A stretch of DNA of 19,366 nt from JAZLGI01 sp045616225 (GCA_045616225.1 JAZLGI010000044.1:1-19366), one strand, 5' to 3'; counted from the stretch's first letter, positions 1 to 8,170 are shown. Notes: generated from the letters alone by a model not told the origin. A program made the numbers and translations.

Positions 1-79
1 AATAGGTGAAAGAATTCAGTATGAGAGTCAGGAAACTTATAATTCTATGAAAAAATATGTAGAGGAACAGAAACAATGA
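1..79 (+). CDS. C-terminal end of an unidentified upstream gene (partial)
   Basis: An open frame enters from the left edge (first full codon at base 2) and ends at a TGA at 77-79. It encodes about 25 residues, ending MKKYVEEQKQ. The stop overlaps the coaD start codon in an ATGA arrangement, which implies translational coupling and a shared transcript. The visible tail is charged and probably helical, and is too short to assign to a family. In many bacteria rsmD (16S rRNA methyltransferase) precedes coaD, but the tail shows nothing that confirms this. Confidence 0.6.
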   Translation, partial: IGERIQYESQETYNSMKKYVEEQKQ

Positions 80-567
80 AGATTGCCATGTTTCCTGGAA
101 CATTTGACCCACCTACCTTGGGACATATAGATATCATAAAAAGAACTTCAGGACTTTTTGAGAAATTGTATGTTGTTGTTGCAAACAATCCATCCAAAAA
201 TACACTTTTCTCTGCAGAAGAAAGAAAACAACTTCTTGTTGATATACTTAAAGACTACAAAAATATAGAAGTTGTTATTTGGAACGGACTTACTGTAGAT
301 TTTGCCAAAGAAAACAATGTTCAGATAATGATAAGAGGAGTAAGAACTTCTTCTGATTTTGATTATGAATTTGAATTGGCAGAAACAAACAAAATCCTGT
401 ATCCAAGTATAGAGGTTCTTTTCATGCCTACAAATCCAAAATATTTTCTTATAAGAAGCAGTTCTATTAAGGAAATGGCAGCTTTTGGAGCAGATGTATC
501 CAATATGGTACCAAAAGAGGTGATAAAGGCCATGAAAATGAAACTAAAAGTAAAACAAAAAGCTTGA
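76..567 (+). CDS. coaD: Phosphopantetheine adenylyltransferase (CoaD)
   Basis: CoaD carries out the penultimate step of coenzyme A synthesis in the cytoplasm, joining 4'-phosphopantetheine to AMP from ATP to give dephospho-CoA. The 163-residue length is normal for the family. The N-terminus has the nucleotidyltransferase signature FPGTFDPPTLGH, with the T/HxGH element at residues 14-17. The middle has IRGVRTSSDFDYE (87-99), and the C-terminal part has the SSSIKE element (128-133), matching the usual ISSSxVRE phosphate-binding region. The ATG overlaps the stop of the preceding gene by four bases, and a GAGGA-like ribosome site lies just upstream (about 62-67). A strong promoter for rpmF begins directly after its stop, so coaD probably ends its own transcription unit or runs on into the next. 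Confidence 0.96.
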   Translation: MKIAMFPGTFDPPTLGHIDIIKRTSGLFEKLYVVVANNPSKNTLFSAEERKQLLVDILKDYKNIEVVIWNGLTVDFAKENNVQIMIRGVRTSSDFDYEFELAETNKILYPSIEVLFMPTNPKYFLIRSSSIKEMAAFGADVSNMVPKEVIKAMKMKLKVKQKA

Positions 568-571
568 ATTG

Positions 572-600
572 TTGACAGAAACAACGATTTTATTTACTAT
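572..600 (+). promoter_or_regulatory. Predicted sigma70-type promoter of rpmF-acpP-rnc-cca
   Basis: A perfect -35 box TTGACA (572-577) is followed by a 17-base spacer and a -10 box TACTAT (595-600, 4 of 6 matches to consensus). The predicted start is near 606-608, about 35 bases before the rpmF ATG at 641 and ahead of its AAGAGG ribosome site at 628-633. It sits immediately after the coaD stop, the natural boundary between coaD and the next operon. It is predicted from sequence only. Confidence 0.65.
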
Positions 601-612
601 CACAATGTTGTG
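601..612. repeat. Short inverted repeat at the predicted rpmF transcription start
   Basis: CACAA (601-605) and TTGTG (608-612) form a perfect 5-base inverted repeat around a 2-base centre. It begins directly after the -10 box and covers the expected start of transcription. That is a common operator position, but a site this short could arise by chance in AT-rich DNA. Confidence 0.35.
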
Positions 613-640
613 TAATTTTGAATAATTAAGAGGTATATAT

Positions 641-823
641 ATGGCAACACCTAAGTATAAGACATCTAAATCAACAGCAGCTTCAAGAAAAGCTACAAAC
701 ATGAGACTCGAGGCTCCTACACTTACAAAGTGTACAAAGTGCGGTTCTCTCATTCTTCCACACCGTGTATGCCCAAAGTGCGGATACTACAAGGGTGTTC
801 AGGTTTTTAATCCGGAGGCATAA
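641..823 (+). CDS. rpmF: 50S ribosomal protein L32
   Basis: L32 is a small component of the large ribosomal subunit. The 60-residue product begins MATPKYKTSKS, the typical L32 start (consensus M-A-V-P-K-x-K-T-S-K). It carries a complete four-cysteine zinc ribbon: C31, C34, C44 and C47 in the pattern CxxC-x9-CxxC, so it is the zinc-binding form. An AAGAGG ribosome site lies at 628-633. It is the first gene after a strong predicted promoter and is separated from acpP by only three bases. In many bacteria rpmF heads a fatty-acid synthesis cluster (plsX, fabH, fabD, fabG, acpP). Here only acpP from that set follows. Confidence 0.96.
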   Translation: MATPKYKTSKSTAASRKATNMRLEAPTLTKCTKCGSLILPHRVCPKCGYYKGVQVFNPEA

Positions 824-826
824 TCC

Positions 827-1069
827 ATGGATAGAAACGAAATTTACAATCAGGTAAAACAGATAATTCTTGACAAGATAGAAGGAATTGAAGAGTCAAA
901 GATTACAATGGAAGCTTCTTTCCTTAACGATCTTAAGATAGACAGTTTTGACATCTTTGATCTCGTAGAGAGCATTGAAGAACAGTTTGGAGTTGAGATT
1001 TCTGATGAAGCAGGAAGATCATTCTATACAGTCAAAGATGTAGTTGATTTTATAGAGAAGAACAACTGA
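827..1069 (+). CDS. acpP: Acyl carrier protein
   Basis: ACP carries growing acyl chains on a 4'-phosphopantetheine arm during fatty acid synthesis. The 80-residue acidic protein has the family's all-helical pattern. The attachment serine is S40 in the context LKIDSFDIFDLVESIEE, and the second helix (VESIEEQFGVEI) is typical. The residue after the serine is Phe rather than the common Leu (DSFD instead of DSLD), a conservative change that leaves Asp-Ser intact. A strong GGAGG ribosome site at 814-818 overlaps the end of rpmF, so the two genes are probably coupled. A dedicated carrier protein of another pathway is possible, but the rpmF-acpP-rnc context fits the housekeeping ACP. Confidence 0.92.
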   Translation: MDRNEIYNQVKQIILDKIEGIEESKITMEASFLNDLKIDSFDIFDLVESIEEQFGVEISDEAGRSFYTVKDVVDFIEKNN

Positions 1070-1073
1070 GAAA

Positions 1074-1808
1074 ATGAGTTCTGATACTAGCAAGGCTCCT
1101 GGAATTTCTGAAAGCAGAAAGCAGGAGCTTTTTGATTTTATTTCCAATGCCGGTCTTGAATTAAATGATTTGGCAATTCTCGAAAATGCTTTTACTCATT
1201 CGTCTTTTGCAAATGAATCAAAAGATGAAAAAGTAAAAGACAATGAACGTCTTGAATTTTTGGGAGACAGTGTACTTCAACTTGTAATTTCACAATGGTT
1301 ATATGAAAACCTTCATGTAGATGAAGGCGAATATACCAGAATCAGAAGTTTTGTGGTAAGTGAAGATTCTCTTTCTGAAGTAGCAGATAAGCTTAATATC
1401 TCAAAGTATATAAAGATTGGAAGAGGTGAAGAAATAACAGGTGGAAGACACAAAAAAGCTATTTTAGCAGATTGTGTAGAAGCTGTTTTTGCTGCTGTTT
1501 TCATAGACAGAGGTTATGAAGCTGCAAAAGACTTTGTTTTAAAATATCTTGTTTCAAAAATTAAAGATGTTGTAGCAAACAAGCACCATAGAGACTTTAA
1601 AACAGAGTTACAGGAATACGTTCAGAAAAAATATAAAAAAGTTCCGGAATACACTTTGGTAAAGATCACAGGACCTGATCATAATCAGGAATTCCACTAT
1701 ACAGTTACTTTAAACAGTAAGACATTTGGTCCTGCAGTTGGAAAAAATAAGAAAGATGCAGAACAAAACGTTGCACGTATGGCATGGGAAACTCTTGGAC
1801 TTAAATGA
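1074..1808 (+). CDS. rnc: Ribonuclease III
   Basis: RNase III is a double-strand-specific endoribonuclease that processes rRNA precursors and other duplex RNAs. The 244-residue protein has the two family domains. The catalytic RNase III domain (about 15-165) contains the signature NERLEFLGDSVL (57-68). The metal-binding acids expected by comparison with the E. coli enzyme are present: E58, E61, D65, D133 and E136. The double-stranded RNA-binding domain (about 174-244) ends in the KNKKDAEQNVARMA element. The start is four bases after acpP, with only a weak purine-rich ribosome site, and the stop overlaps the cca start (ATGA). The acpP-rnc pairing is widely conserved in bacteria. Confidence 0.96.
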   Translation: MSSDTSKAPGISESRKQELFDFISNAGLELNDLAILENAFTHSSFANESKDEKVKDNERLEFLGDSVLQLVISQWLYENLHVDEGEYTRIRSFVVSEDSLSEVADKLNISKYIKIGRGEEITGGRHKKAILADCVEAVFAAVFIDRGYEAAKDFVLKYLVSKIKDVVANKHHRDFKTELQEYVQKKYKKVPEYTLVKITGPDHNQEFHYTVTLNSKTFGPAVGKNKKDAEQNVARMAWETLGLK

Positions 1809-3145
1809 AAAAGTATAAACTGGACACCACCATAAGTGAGTTTAACTCAGTTTTTAACAATAACGGCTTTTCTCTTTATATCGTAGGCGGTGCTGTAAGA
1901 GATTTTCTTTTGGGTAAAGAAAATCATGACTGTGATTTCTGTACAGATGCTTTGCCGGAGCAGGTAATTCAAATGTTTAATCATGTAATTCCAACAGGAA
2001 TAAAACATGGTACAGTAACAGTATTGTTCAAAGGTCAAAAGTTTGAAGTTACTACTTTCAGAACAGAAGGAAAATATTCAGATAACAGACATCCGGACAA
2101 TGTGAGTTTTGTTTCTGACTTAAATGAAGACCTTTCAAGAAGAGATTTTACAGTTAATGCCTTTGCAGCAGATTGCAGAGACGGAAAAATAATAGATTTG
2201 TTCAAAGGTAAAAGAGATTTAAGAAAGAAAATAATAAGAGCCATAGGAGACCCTTATAAAAGATTTTCTGAAGATGCTCTAAGACTCATGAGAATGAGCA
2301 GATTTTGTTCAAAACTCGGTTTTTCTGGAGAAAAAGAAACGTTAAAAGCTGCAAAAGAACTTTCTCATACTATTGTAAATGTCTCAAAAGAAAGAATTTG
2401 TGATGAACTTTTTAAAATTCTCAACAGTGATAAACCTTCAATTGGTCTTAGGATGTTGGAAGACTCAGGAATCTTGCAGTACATTCTTCCTGAAGTTTCT
2501 ATATGCAGAACAATATCACAGGATAAAATAGGTGCTTCAGATGTTCTTGAACACATTTTTAACTGTGTAGATGCAGCTGCTTTCAACAACTATGATTTAT
2601 CTGTAAGATTTGCAGCTCTGTTACATGACATTGGTAAACCTGTTTGTATGAAGACAGAAGGAAATGCAATAAAATTTTACGGACATGATGTAAAAGGTGC
2701 AGAAATTGCCGTTTCATGTGCAAAGAGACTAAAGTGTTCAAACGAAATGATAGATAAGATTAACATACTCATTTCAGAACACATGGTAAGGTATTCTTCT
2801 TCATGGACAGACGGTGCTGTAAAACGCTTTATAAACAGAGTAGGTCTGCAAAACATAGAAGACCTTTTTAAACTACAATGGTGTGACCAGATTGCTTCTG
2901 AAGGAGTAAGCAAAAAAGCACAGTATAAAGAGTTTATCCAAAGAATAGAAAAAGCCTTAAATGAACCTATTTCACTAAAAGACCTTGCTATAGGCGGTCA
3001 GGAACTTTCTGAGATAGGAATACAAAAAGGTCCTGTTATGGGAAAGATCCTTAATGCCCTTCTGGAAGAAGTAATTGACAATCCAAATCTAAATACAAAA
3101 GAAACGCTGTTATACAGGGCTAAAGAGCTAAGCAAAACACTTTAA
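1805..3145 (+). CDS. cca: tRNA CCA-adding nucleotidyltransferase with HD domain
   Basis: This class II nucleotidyltransferase most likely builds or repairs the 3'-terminal CCA of tRNA. The head domain shows GGAVRD (28-33), the catalytic pair in DCD (D42, D44), RRDF (112-115) and the template-like element EDALR (156-160). The C-terminal half carries an HD domain with H250, the H274-D275 pair in LLHDIGKP, H294 and H326, which could provide 2',3'-cyclic phosphatase or phosphodiesterase activity. Its 446-residue length suits HD-containing CCA enzymes. It lacks the GRRF-x-LxH element that marks bacterial poly(A) polymerases and is present in the second family member at 15489-16655. The start overlaps the rnc stop by four bases. 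The CCA assignment rests on motif comparison; A-adding activity only cannot be excluded. Confidence 0.88.
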   Translation: MKKYKLDTTISEFNSVFNNNGFSLYIVGGAVRDFLLGKENHDCDFCTDALPEQVIQMFNHVIPTGIKHGTVTVLFKGQKFEVTTFRTEGKYSDNRHPDNVSFVSDLNEDLSRRDFTVNAFAADCRDGKIIDLFKGKRDLRKKIIRAIGDPYKRFSEDALRLMRMSRFCSKLGFSGEKETLKAAKELSHTIVNVSKERICDELFKILNSDKPSIGLRMLEDSGILQYILPEVSICRTISQDKIGASDVLEHIFNCVDAAAFNNYDLSVRFAALLHDIGKPVCMKTEGNAIKFYGHDVKGAEIAVSCAKRLKCSNEMIDKINILISEHMVRYSSSWTDGAVKRFINRVGLQNIEDLFKLQWCDQIASEGVSKKAQYKEFIQRIEKALNEPISLKDLAIGGQELSEIGIQKGPVMGKILNALLEEVIDNPNLNTKETLLYRAKELSKTL

Positions 3146-3149
3146 CGTG

Positions 3150-3179
3150 TTGTTCAGAACTTAATAATTATGATATTAT
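3150..3179 (+). promoter_or_regulatory. Possible promoter of ileS
   Basis: TTGTTC (3150-3155), an 18-base spacer and TATTAT (3174-3179, 5 of 6 matches) lie in the 63-base gap between cca and ileS. Transcription would begin near 3186, upstream of the ribosome site at 3199-3203 and the chosen ATG at 3209. The -35 box matches only in TTG, so this is a weak prediction, and ileS may instead be read through from cca. Confidence 0.35.
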
Positions 3180-3208
3180 TTCCTGAATTACGATTCTTAG
3201 GAGATGGT

Positions 3209-6200
3209 ATGTTTAAAGCAGTCAATCCAAAGCAGGACTTCCCAAAGATGGAAGAGAATATCCTTGAATTCTGGACAAAAAATGACATTTTCAAAAAGTC
3301 AATTGAAGCAAGACCAATAGATAATGAGTTCTCATTTTACGACGGACCTCCGTTTGCAACAGGTCATCCTCACTATGGTCATTTAGTTCCTGGAACAATC
3401 AAAGATATTATTCCTCGTTATCAGACAATGAAAGGAAAAAGAGTCGTTCGTAATTGGGGATGGGATTGCCACGGTCTTCCTGTAGAAAACGAGATGAAAA
3501 AGAAGCTGGGAATTTCTTCTGCAAAAGAAATTGAAGCTTACGGTGTATCAAAATATAACGAAGAGTGCCGTTCAATTGTTTTGAGATTCACAAGTGATTG
3601 GGAAAAAATCATTTCCAGAATGGGCCGTTGGGTAGATTTTGAACACGGATACAAAACAATGGACCCTTCCTTCATGGAAAGCATCTGGTGGGTATTCAAG
3701 ACTCTTTATGACAAAGGACTCATTTACAAAGGATACAATATTCTTCCTTACAGCCCTGGACTTGGATGTCCGCTTTCAAACATGGAAGTTAACCTTGGCG
3801 GTTATAAGGACGTTACAGATCCTGCCGTAACAGTAAGATTCAAATCAAAGGGAGAAGATAATACCTATTTCCTTGCTTGGACAACAACTCCATGGACACT
3901 TCCAAGTAACCTTGCTTTGGCACTTGGGCCGGAAATCGATTATGTAAAATTAAAAGATAATGAATCCGGAGATTTCTACTACATTGGTAAGTCAAGAATT
4001 TCTTCTTACTACAAAGATGAGTCTCAGTACACCATAGTTAAAGAGTACAAAGGCAAAGACCTCAAGGGCATGAGATATGAACCACTTTTCCCTTACTTTG
4101 AGAATTTGTTTGATAAAGGTGCTTTTGTAACTGTTCTGGGAGATTATGTTACAACTGAAGACGGTTGCGGAATTGTTCATACAGCTCCGGGTTTTGGTGA
4201 AGATGACTATAACGTACTCAGAGGAACTGGAATTCCTGTAGTATGTCCAATAGATGATGAATGTAAATTTACATCAGAGGTTCCTGAGTATGAAGGCTTG
4301 TTTGTTAAAGATACAGATAAACTCATAATTCAACGCCTTAAGGAAGAAGGAAAGCTTGTTAAACGTGAAAACTACCTTCATAGCTATCCTTTCTGCTGGA
4401 GAACAGGTTCTCCACTCATTTATCGTGCAATGGACTGCTGGTATGTAAGCGTTACAAAAATCAAAGACCAGATGGTTGCAAACAACAAAAAGGTCAGATG
4501 GGTTCCTGAACACCTCAGAGACGGAAGATTTGGTAAATGGCTTGAAGGCGCCAGAGACTGGGCAATATCAAGAAACAGATTCTGGGGAAACCCAATTCCT
4601 GTATGGATTTCTGACGAAAGCGGTTACACAGAAGTAATTGGCTCTATAAAAGAACTTGAAGAAAAGTGCGGTCAAAAAGTTTCAGACCTTCATAAGCACT
4701 ATGTAGATAATCTTACATGGCCAAGTCCTGACGGAAAGGGAACAATGAGAAGAGTCCCTGATGTTCTTGACTGTTGGTTTGAAAGCGGAAGTATGCCTTA
4801 TGGACAGCTTCACTATCCGTTTGAAAACAAAGAAAGATTTGAAAAGATTTTCCCTGCAGACTTTGTCTGTGAAGGACAGGACCAGACAAGAGGTTGGTTC
4901 TATACACTTACAATTCTTGCCACAGCTCTATTTGACAAACCTTGTTTCATGAACAATGTAACAAACGGAATAATTTTGGCAGAAGACGGTGAAAAGATGA
5001 GTAAGAGTAAAGGAAACTTTACAGACCCAATGATTCATGTAAACCAGTACGGTGCAGATGCTCTTAGATTTGCACTCATGGACAGTCCTGCAGTACATGC
5101 AGATGATTTAAAGTTTGCAGACTCAATGGTAAAAGATTCCCTGAAGAACTTAATCATTCCTCTTTGGAATTCATACACATTCTTTGTTACATACGCAAAT
5201 CTTGACGGTTATGAGCCTTCTGAAACTTCTTATGAAAATCTCAAAAACCCACTTGATAAGTGGATGATTTCCGTAACAGAAGAACTCACACACAACATGG
5301 ATGACGCACTTTCTAACTACGACATAGAAAGAGCCTGCGACTATCTTGTTACATTCATGGACAGCTTAAACAACTGGTACATCAGAAGAAGCAGAAGAAG
5401 ATTCTGGAAGAGCGAAAATGATACCGATAAAAAACAAGCCTATGATACTCTTTACAAGGTAATCATGACATTCTGCAAGCTTGCTTGTCCTATCATTCCG
5501 TTTACAACAGAAGAAATCTACCTTAATTTAAAGAAAGAGTCAGATCCGCAATCTATTCACCTTTGTGATTATCCAGTTTACTGTGCAGAACACAGAGACT
5601 ATGAACTTGAGAAGAGAATGGGACTTACCGTTAAGGCAATTACCATGGGAAGAGCTTTAAGAAGCACTTACAACCTCAAAAACAGACAACCTCTCAAGAA
5701 ATTATTCCTTGTAGACAGAACAGATGAAGACAGAAAGATTCTTTCAGAAATGAAGGAAATCATTGCAGAAGAACTCAATGTTAAAGAAGTTGAAATTCAA
5801 AGTGATGAATCTTCTCTGGTAGACTACAAGGCAAAAGCAAACTTTAAAGTTCTTGGAGCAAAACTTGGAAAGAATATGAAGGAAGTTGCCTCAAAAATAG
5901 AAAAGATGGTAAGTTCACACATTTCCAAAATGCTTGAAGGACTTGAAGAAATTGTTGAATACGGAGAAAACAACTCAATTAAACTCTCTGTTGCAGACCT
6001 TATCATTCAGCGTCTTGAAAAAGAAAACCTTAAAATTACAAATGAAGGTTCTCTTACAGTTGGTTTTGATACAGAAGTAACAAAAGATCTTCTTTATGAA
6101 GGCCTTGCACGAGACATGGTAAGAGCAATTCAGACTTTAAGAAAAGAGTCAGGATTTGAAGTATCTGACAGAATTAAACTTACAGTTTACGGAGATTCAG

Positions 6201-6334
6201 AAATTGGGGAAGTGTATGCTCAATTCAAATCATTCATAGAAAATGAGACACTTTCCAAAGAATCCTCATTTATACAGGATGATAAAGCTTCTGAGTCAGA
6301 TAACGGTTTTGAAGTAAAGGTAGAAAAGGCTTAA
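3209..6334 (+). CDS. ileS: Isoleucyl-tRNA synthetase, eukaryote-like type
   Basis: This cytoplasmic class I synthetase charges tRNA-Ile. I place the start at 3209 (1041 residues) because a clean AGGAG (3199-3203) precedes that ATG, whereas the in-frame ATG at 3170 has no ribosome site and lies next to a possible -10 box. The Rossmann fold shows HYGH (55-58) and KMSKS (596-600). The CP1 editing domain has the WTTTPWTLPSN threonine-rich motif beginning at W224 and later GCGIVHTAPGFGEDD. The sequence around HxGH (DGPPFATGHPHYGHLVPGT) and the length without an obvious C-terminal zinc-binding cysteine cluster match the eukaryotic-type (IleS2-like) branch, known from spirochaetes and associated with reduced mupirocin sensitivity. 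The stop overlaps the next gene by one base (TAATG). Confidence 0.96.
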   Translation: MFKAVNPKQDFPKMEENILEFWTKNDIFKKSIEARPIDNEFSFYDGPPFATGHPHYGHLVPGTIKDIIPRYQTMKGKRVVRNWGWDCHGLPVENEMKKKLGISSAKEIEAYGVSKYNEECRSIVLRFTSDWEKIISRMGRWVDFEHGYKTMDPSFMESIWWVFKTLYDKGLIYKGYNILPYSPGLGCPLSNMEVNLGGYKDVTDPAVTVRFKSKGEDNTYFLAWTTTPWTLPSNLALALGPEIDYVKLKDNESGDFYYIGKSRISSYYKDESQYTIVKEYKGKDLKGMRYEPLFPYFENLFDKGAFVTVLGDYVTTEDGCGIVHTAPGFGEDDYNVLRGTGIPVVCPIDDECKFTSEVPEYEGLFVKDTDKLIIQRLKEEGKLVKRENYLHSYPFCWRTGSPLIYRAMDCWYVSVTKIKDQMVANNKKVRWVPEHLRDGRFGKWLEGARDWAISRNRFWGNPIPVWISDESGYTEVIGSIKELEEKCGQKVSDLHKHYVDNLTWPSPDGKGTMRRVPDVLDCWFESGSMPYGQLHYPFENKERFEKIFPADFVCEGQDQTRGWFYTLTILATALFDKPCFMNNVTNGIILAEDGEKMSKSKGNFTDPMIHVNQYGADALRFALMDSPAVHADDLKFADSMVKDSLKNLIIPLWNSYTFFVTYANLDGYEPSETSYENLKNPLDKWMISVTEELTHNMDDALSNYDIERACDYLVTFMDSLNNWYIRRSRRRFWKSENDTDKKQAYDTLYKVIMTFCKLACPIIPFTTEEIYLNLKKESDPQSIHLCDYPVYCAEHRDYELEKRMGLTVKAITMGRALRSTYNLKNRQPLKKLFLVDRTDEDRKILSEMKEIIAEELNVKEVEIQSDESSLVDYKAKANFKVLGAKLGKNMKEVASKIEKMVSSHISKMLEGLEEIVEYGENNSIKLSVADLIIQRLEKENLKITNEGSLTVGFDTEVTKDLLYEGLARDMVRAIQTLRKESGFEVSDRIKLTVYGDSEIGEVYAQFKSFIENETLSKESSFIQDDKASESDNGFEVKVEKA

Positions 6335-7128
6335 TGAAAAGAATTATCCCCGTTCTTTTTATTCTTTTAACACTTGTCTCCTGTGCAACTACAAAAACAG
6401 CAGATGACAGGCCTTTTGTTTCAAGAATGGGAAGTGACGGAGATTATATCTTTACCACAACAAAAAACCTAATTGATACAGATAAATTTAACATTTACAG
6501 AATCTCAGGATGTTTCAATCCTGAGACTTCTTTTGTTTACGGAGTTTTGGAAACTGACATTTCAAAGGTAAAATTCAACACAGCAATGAAATTTGTCAAA
6601 ACAATACAAAAAGCAGAAACAGGTAAACTCAAAGCCTGGTATGATACACAAAACAAAATCTATTACTGCTGTGTGCAAAACGGAATTGTACTTTTTGCTT
6701 CTGAACAAATAGAAAAGGTTTATGAAGAAATATTTGTAAGTTCCAATACTTCTGTAGACCATAACTCTGTTTTGAAAATGTTAAACGCTCAAACCGGTTT
6801 TTACATCAAGAACCCAAAAATCGTTCCTGATATTGGTTTGAATATCTCAGAATCAAACATTGAAAAATTTGAAAGTATCTGTGCAACAATTAACGGAGAA
6901 ATTCTTGAAGTAAACTTTGAAATGACTTCCAAAGACTTTGCAGATTCTTTTTTTAAGATAATTAAAGCAAATGTAATTGGAAGAATAATTCAGAGCGGAA
7001 ATAAACCAAATCTTCAAGAGCTTAAGAATAATATTCTACAAGAAGAAAAAAATGTTATTCTTAAAGAACTTGATTTTCCGCAAGAAAAACAAATTCAAAT
7101 TTTAAATACATTTATTGAGGAATTATAA
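6334..7128 (+). CDS. Predicted lipoprotein of unknown function
   Basis: I do not recognise the family. The 264-residue product starts with a short positively charged segment (MKR), a hydrophobic stretch and the lipobox L14-V15-S16-C17, so it should be cut before C17, lipidated and held in a membrane, probably facing the periplasm or the cell surface. The rest is moderately charged with alternating strand and helix character. It has two adjacent cysteines in YYCCVQNG (near residues 110-117) and a Lys/Glu-rich, probably helical C-terminus. No transmembrane segment is visible after the signal. Its ATG shares one base with the ileS stop (TAATG), and trpS follows two bases after its own stop, so it is firmly within a synthetase operon. 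Nothing suggests a role in charging tRNA; co-expression may be incidental. Confidence 0.85.
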   Translation: MKRIIPVLFILLTLVSCATTKTADDRPFVSRMGSDGDYIFTTTKNLIDTDKFNIYRISGCFNPETSFVYGVLETDISKVKFNTAMKFVKTIQKAETGKLKAWYDTQNKIYYCCVQNGIVLFASEQIEKVYEEIFVSSNTSVDHNSVLKMLNAQTGFYIKNPKIVPDIGLNISESNIEKFESICATINGEILEVNFEMTSKDFADSFFKIIKANVIGRIIQSGNKPNLQELKNNILQEEKNVILKELDFPQEKQIQILNTFIEEL

Positions 7129-7130
7129 TT

Positions 7131-8135
7131 ATGGAAGAGACAAAGAAAAGACTGTTTTCTGCAGTACAACCAAGTGGAATTCTTACATTGGGAAACTATA
7201 TAGGTGCAATAAGCAATTGGAAGAAACTCATAGATGAGTATGAATGTATTTATTCTCTTGCAGATTTGCATACACTTACAGTAAAGCAGGTTCCTGCAGA
7301 TTTAAGAGCACATACTTATGAGTTGGCAGCTTTATACATGGCTTGTGGAATAGACCCTCAGAAATGTATTTTCTTTTCACAGTCTCATGTTTCTGCCCAC
7401 GCAGAACTTACCTGGATTCTTAATACAATTACATACCCTGGTGAGCTTCAGAGAATGACTCAGTTTAAAGATAAAAGCAGAAGTCATGCAGATAACATTA
7501 ACATGGGTCTTATGGATTATCCTGTACTCATGGCTTCTGATATTCTTTTGTATCAGGCAAATCTTGTTCCTGTTGGTGCAGACCAGAAACAACATTTGGA
7601 AATTACCAGGGACCTTGCCATAAGATTTAACAACCGTTATTCAGAAACATTTACCGTTCCTGAACCTTACATTGCAAAAGCCGGAGCAAAGATTATGAGT
7701 CTTCAAGACCCAGAAAAGAAGATGAGTAAGTCAGATACAAATGAAAATGCTTTTATCTCTATGAATGATGATAAAGATACAATTATCCGTAAATTCAAGA
7801 GGGCAGTTACAGACAGTGACACCTGTATAAAAGCAGATGAATCAAAACCGGGTATCACAAATTTACTTACAATTTACAGTTGTGTAACCGGTAAAACAAT
7901 TGAAGAAGCAGAAAAAGAATTCCAAGGTAAAGGATACGGAGACTTTAAGATTGGTGTTGGAGAAGCAGTTGCAGACTTAATAACACCAATTAGACTTGAA
8001 AAAGAAAGAATCCTTAAAGATAAAGCCTACATAGACAGTGTTTTCTCAAACGGAGCTCAACAGGCAGAAAGAATTGCCTACAAAACACTTTCAAAAGTTT
8101 ACCGAAAGGTTGGTCTTGTAGAACGAAAGCATTAA
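7131..8135 (+). CDS. trpS: Tryptophanyl-tRNA synthetase
   Basis: This class I synthetase charges tRNA-Trp. Its 334 residues are normal for bacterial TrpRS. The N-terminus reads FSAVQPSGILTLGNYIGA, where TLGN (19-22) is the family's version of HIGH. The KMSKS loop is at 197-201. The MDYPVLMASDILLYQ stretch (128-142) contains D137, the expected contact for the indole nitrogen of tryptophan, and VPVGADQKQHLEITRDLA follows as usual. The ribosome site is GAGG at 7117-7120, inside the end of the lipoprotein gene, ten bases before the ATG. The gene runs convergently toward thiI with 35 bases between stops and no obvious hairpin terminator. There is no room for a T-box or a Trp leader peptide immediately upstream. 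Confidence 0.96.
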   Translation: MEETKKRLFSAVQPSGILTLGNYIGAISNWKKLIDEYECIYSLADLHTLTVKQVPADLRAHTYELAALYMACGIDPQKCIFFSQSHVSAHAELTWILNTITYPGELQRMTQFKDKSRSHADNINMGLMDYPVLMASDILLYQANLVPVGADQKQHLEITRDLAIRFNNRYSETFTVPEPYIAKAGAKIMSLQDPEKKMSKSDTNENAFISMNDDKDTIIRKFKRAVTDSDTCIKADESKPGITNLLTIYSCVTGKTIEEAEKEFQGKGYGDFKIGVGEAVADLITPIRLEKERILKDKAYIDSVFSNGAQQAERIAYKTLSKVYRKVGLVERKH

Positions 8136-8170
8136 TTTGTCGCAACTTTTGAATATTACAATTGGTTAAG

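Noticed and set aside
827..1069. DSFD in place of DSLD in the acyl carrier protein as a sign of a specialised carrier
   Set aside because: The phosphopantetheine serine and its Asp neighbour are intact, the change is conservative, and the rpmF-rnc context is that of the housekeeping ACP.
3136..3151. Inverted repeat AACAC-TTTAAC-GTGTT at the end of cca, considered as a terminator
   Set aside because: The stem is only five base pairs with no run of T after it, and part of it lies in the coding region.
3170..3208. Longer N-terminus for ileS, starting at 3170
   Set aside because: It has no ribosome site and lies beside a possible -10 box, while the ATG at 3209 has AGGAG five bases upstream and begins where family similarity begins.
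7081..7130. T-box or leader-peptide attenuator upstream of trpS; also sought upstream of ileS and hisS
   Set aside because: The gaps are 2, 63 and 62 bases, too short for a T-box, and no T-box core sequence or leader peptide rich in the cognate residue was seen.
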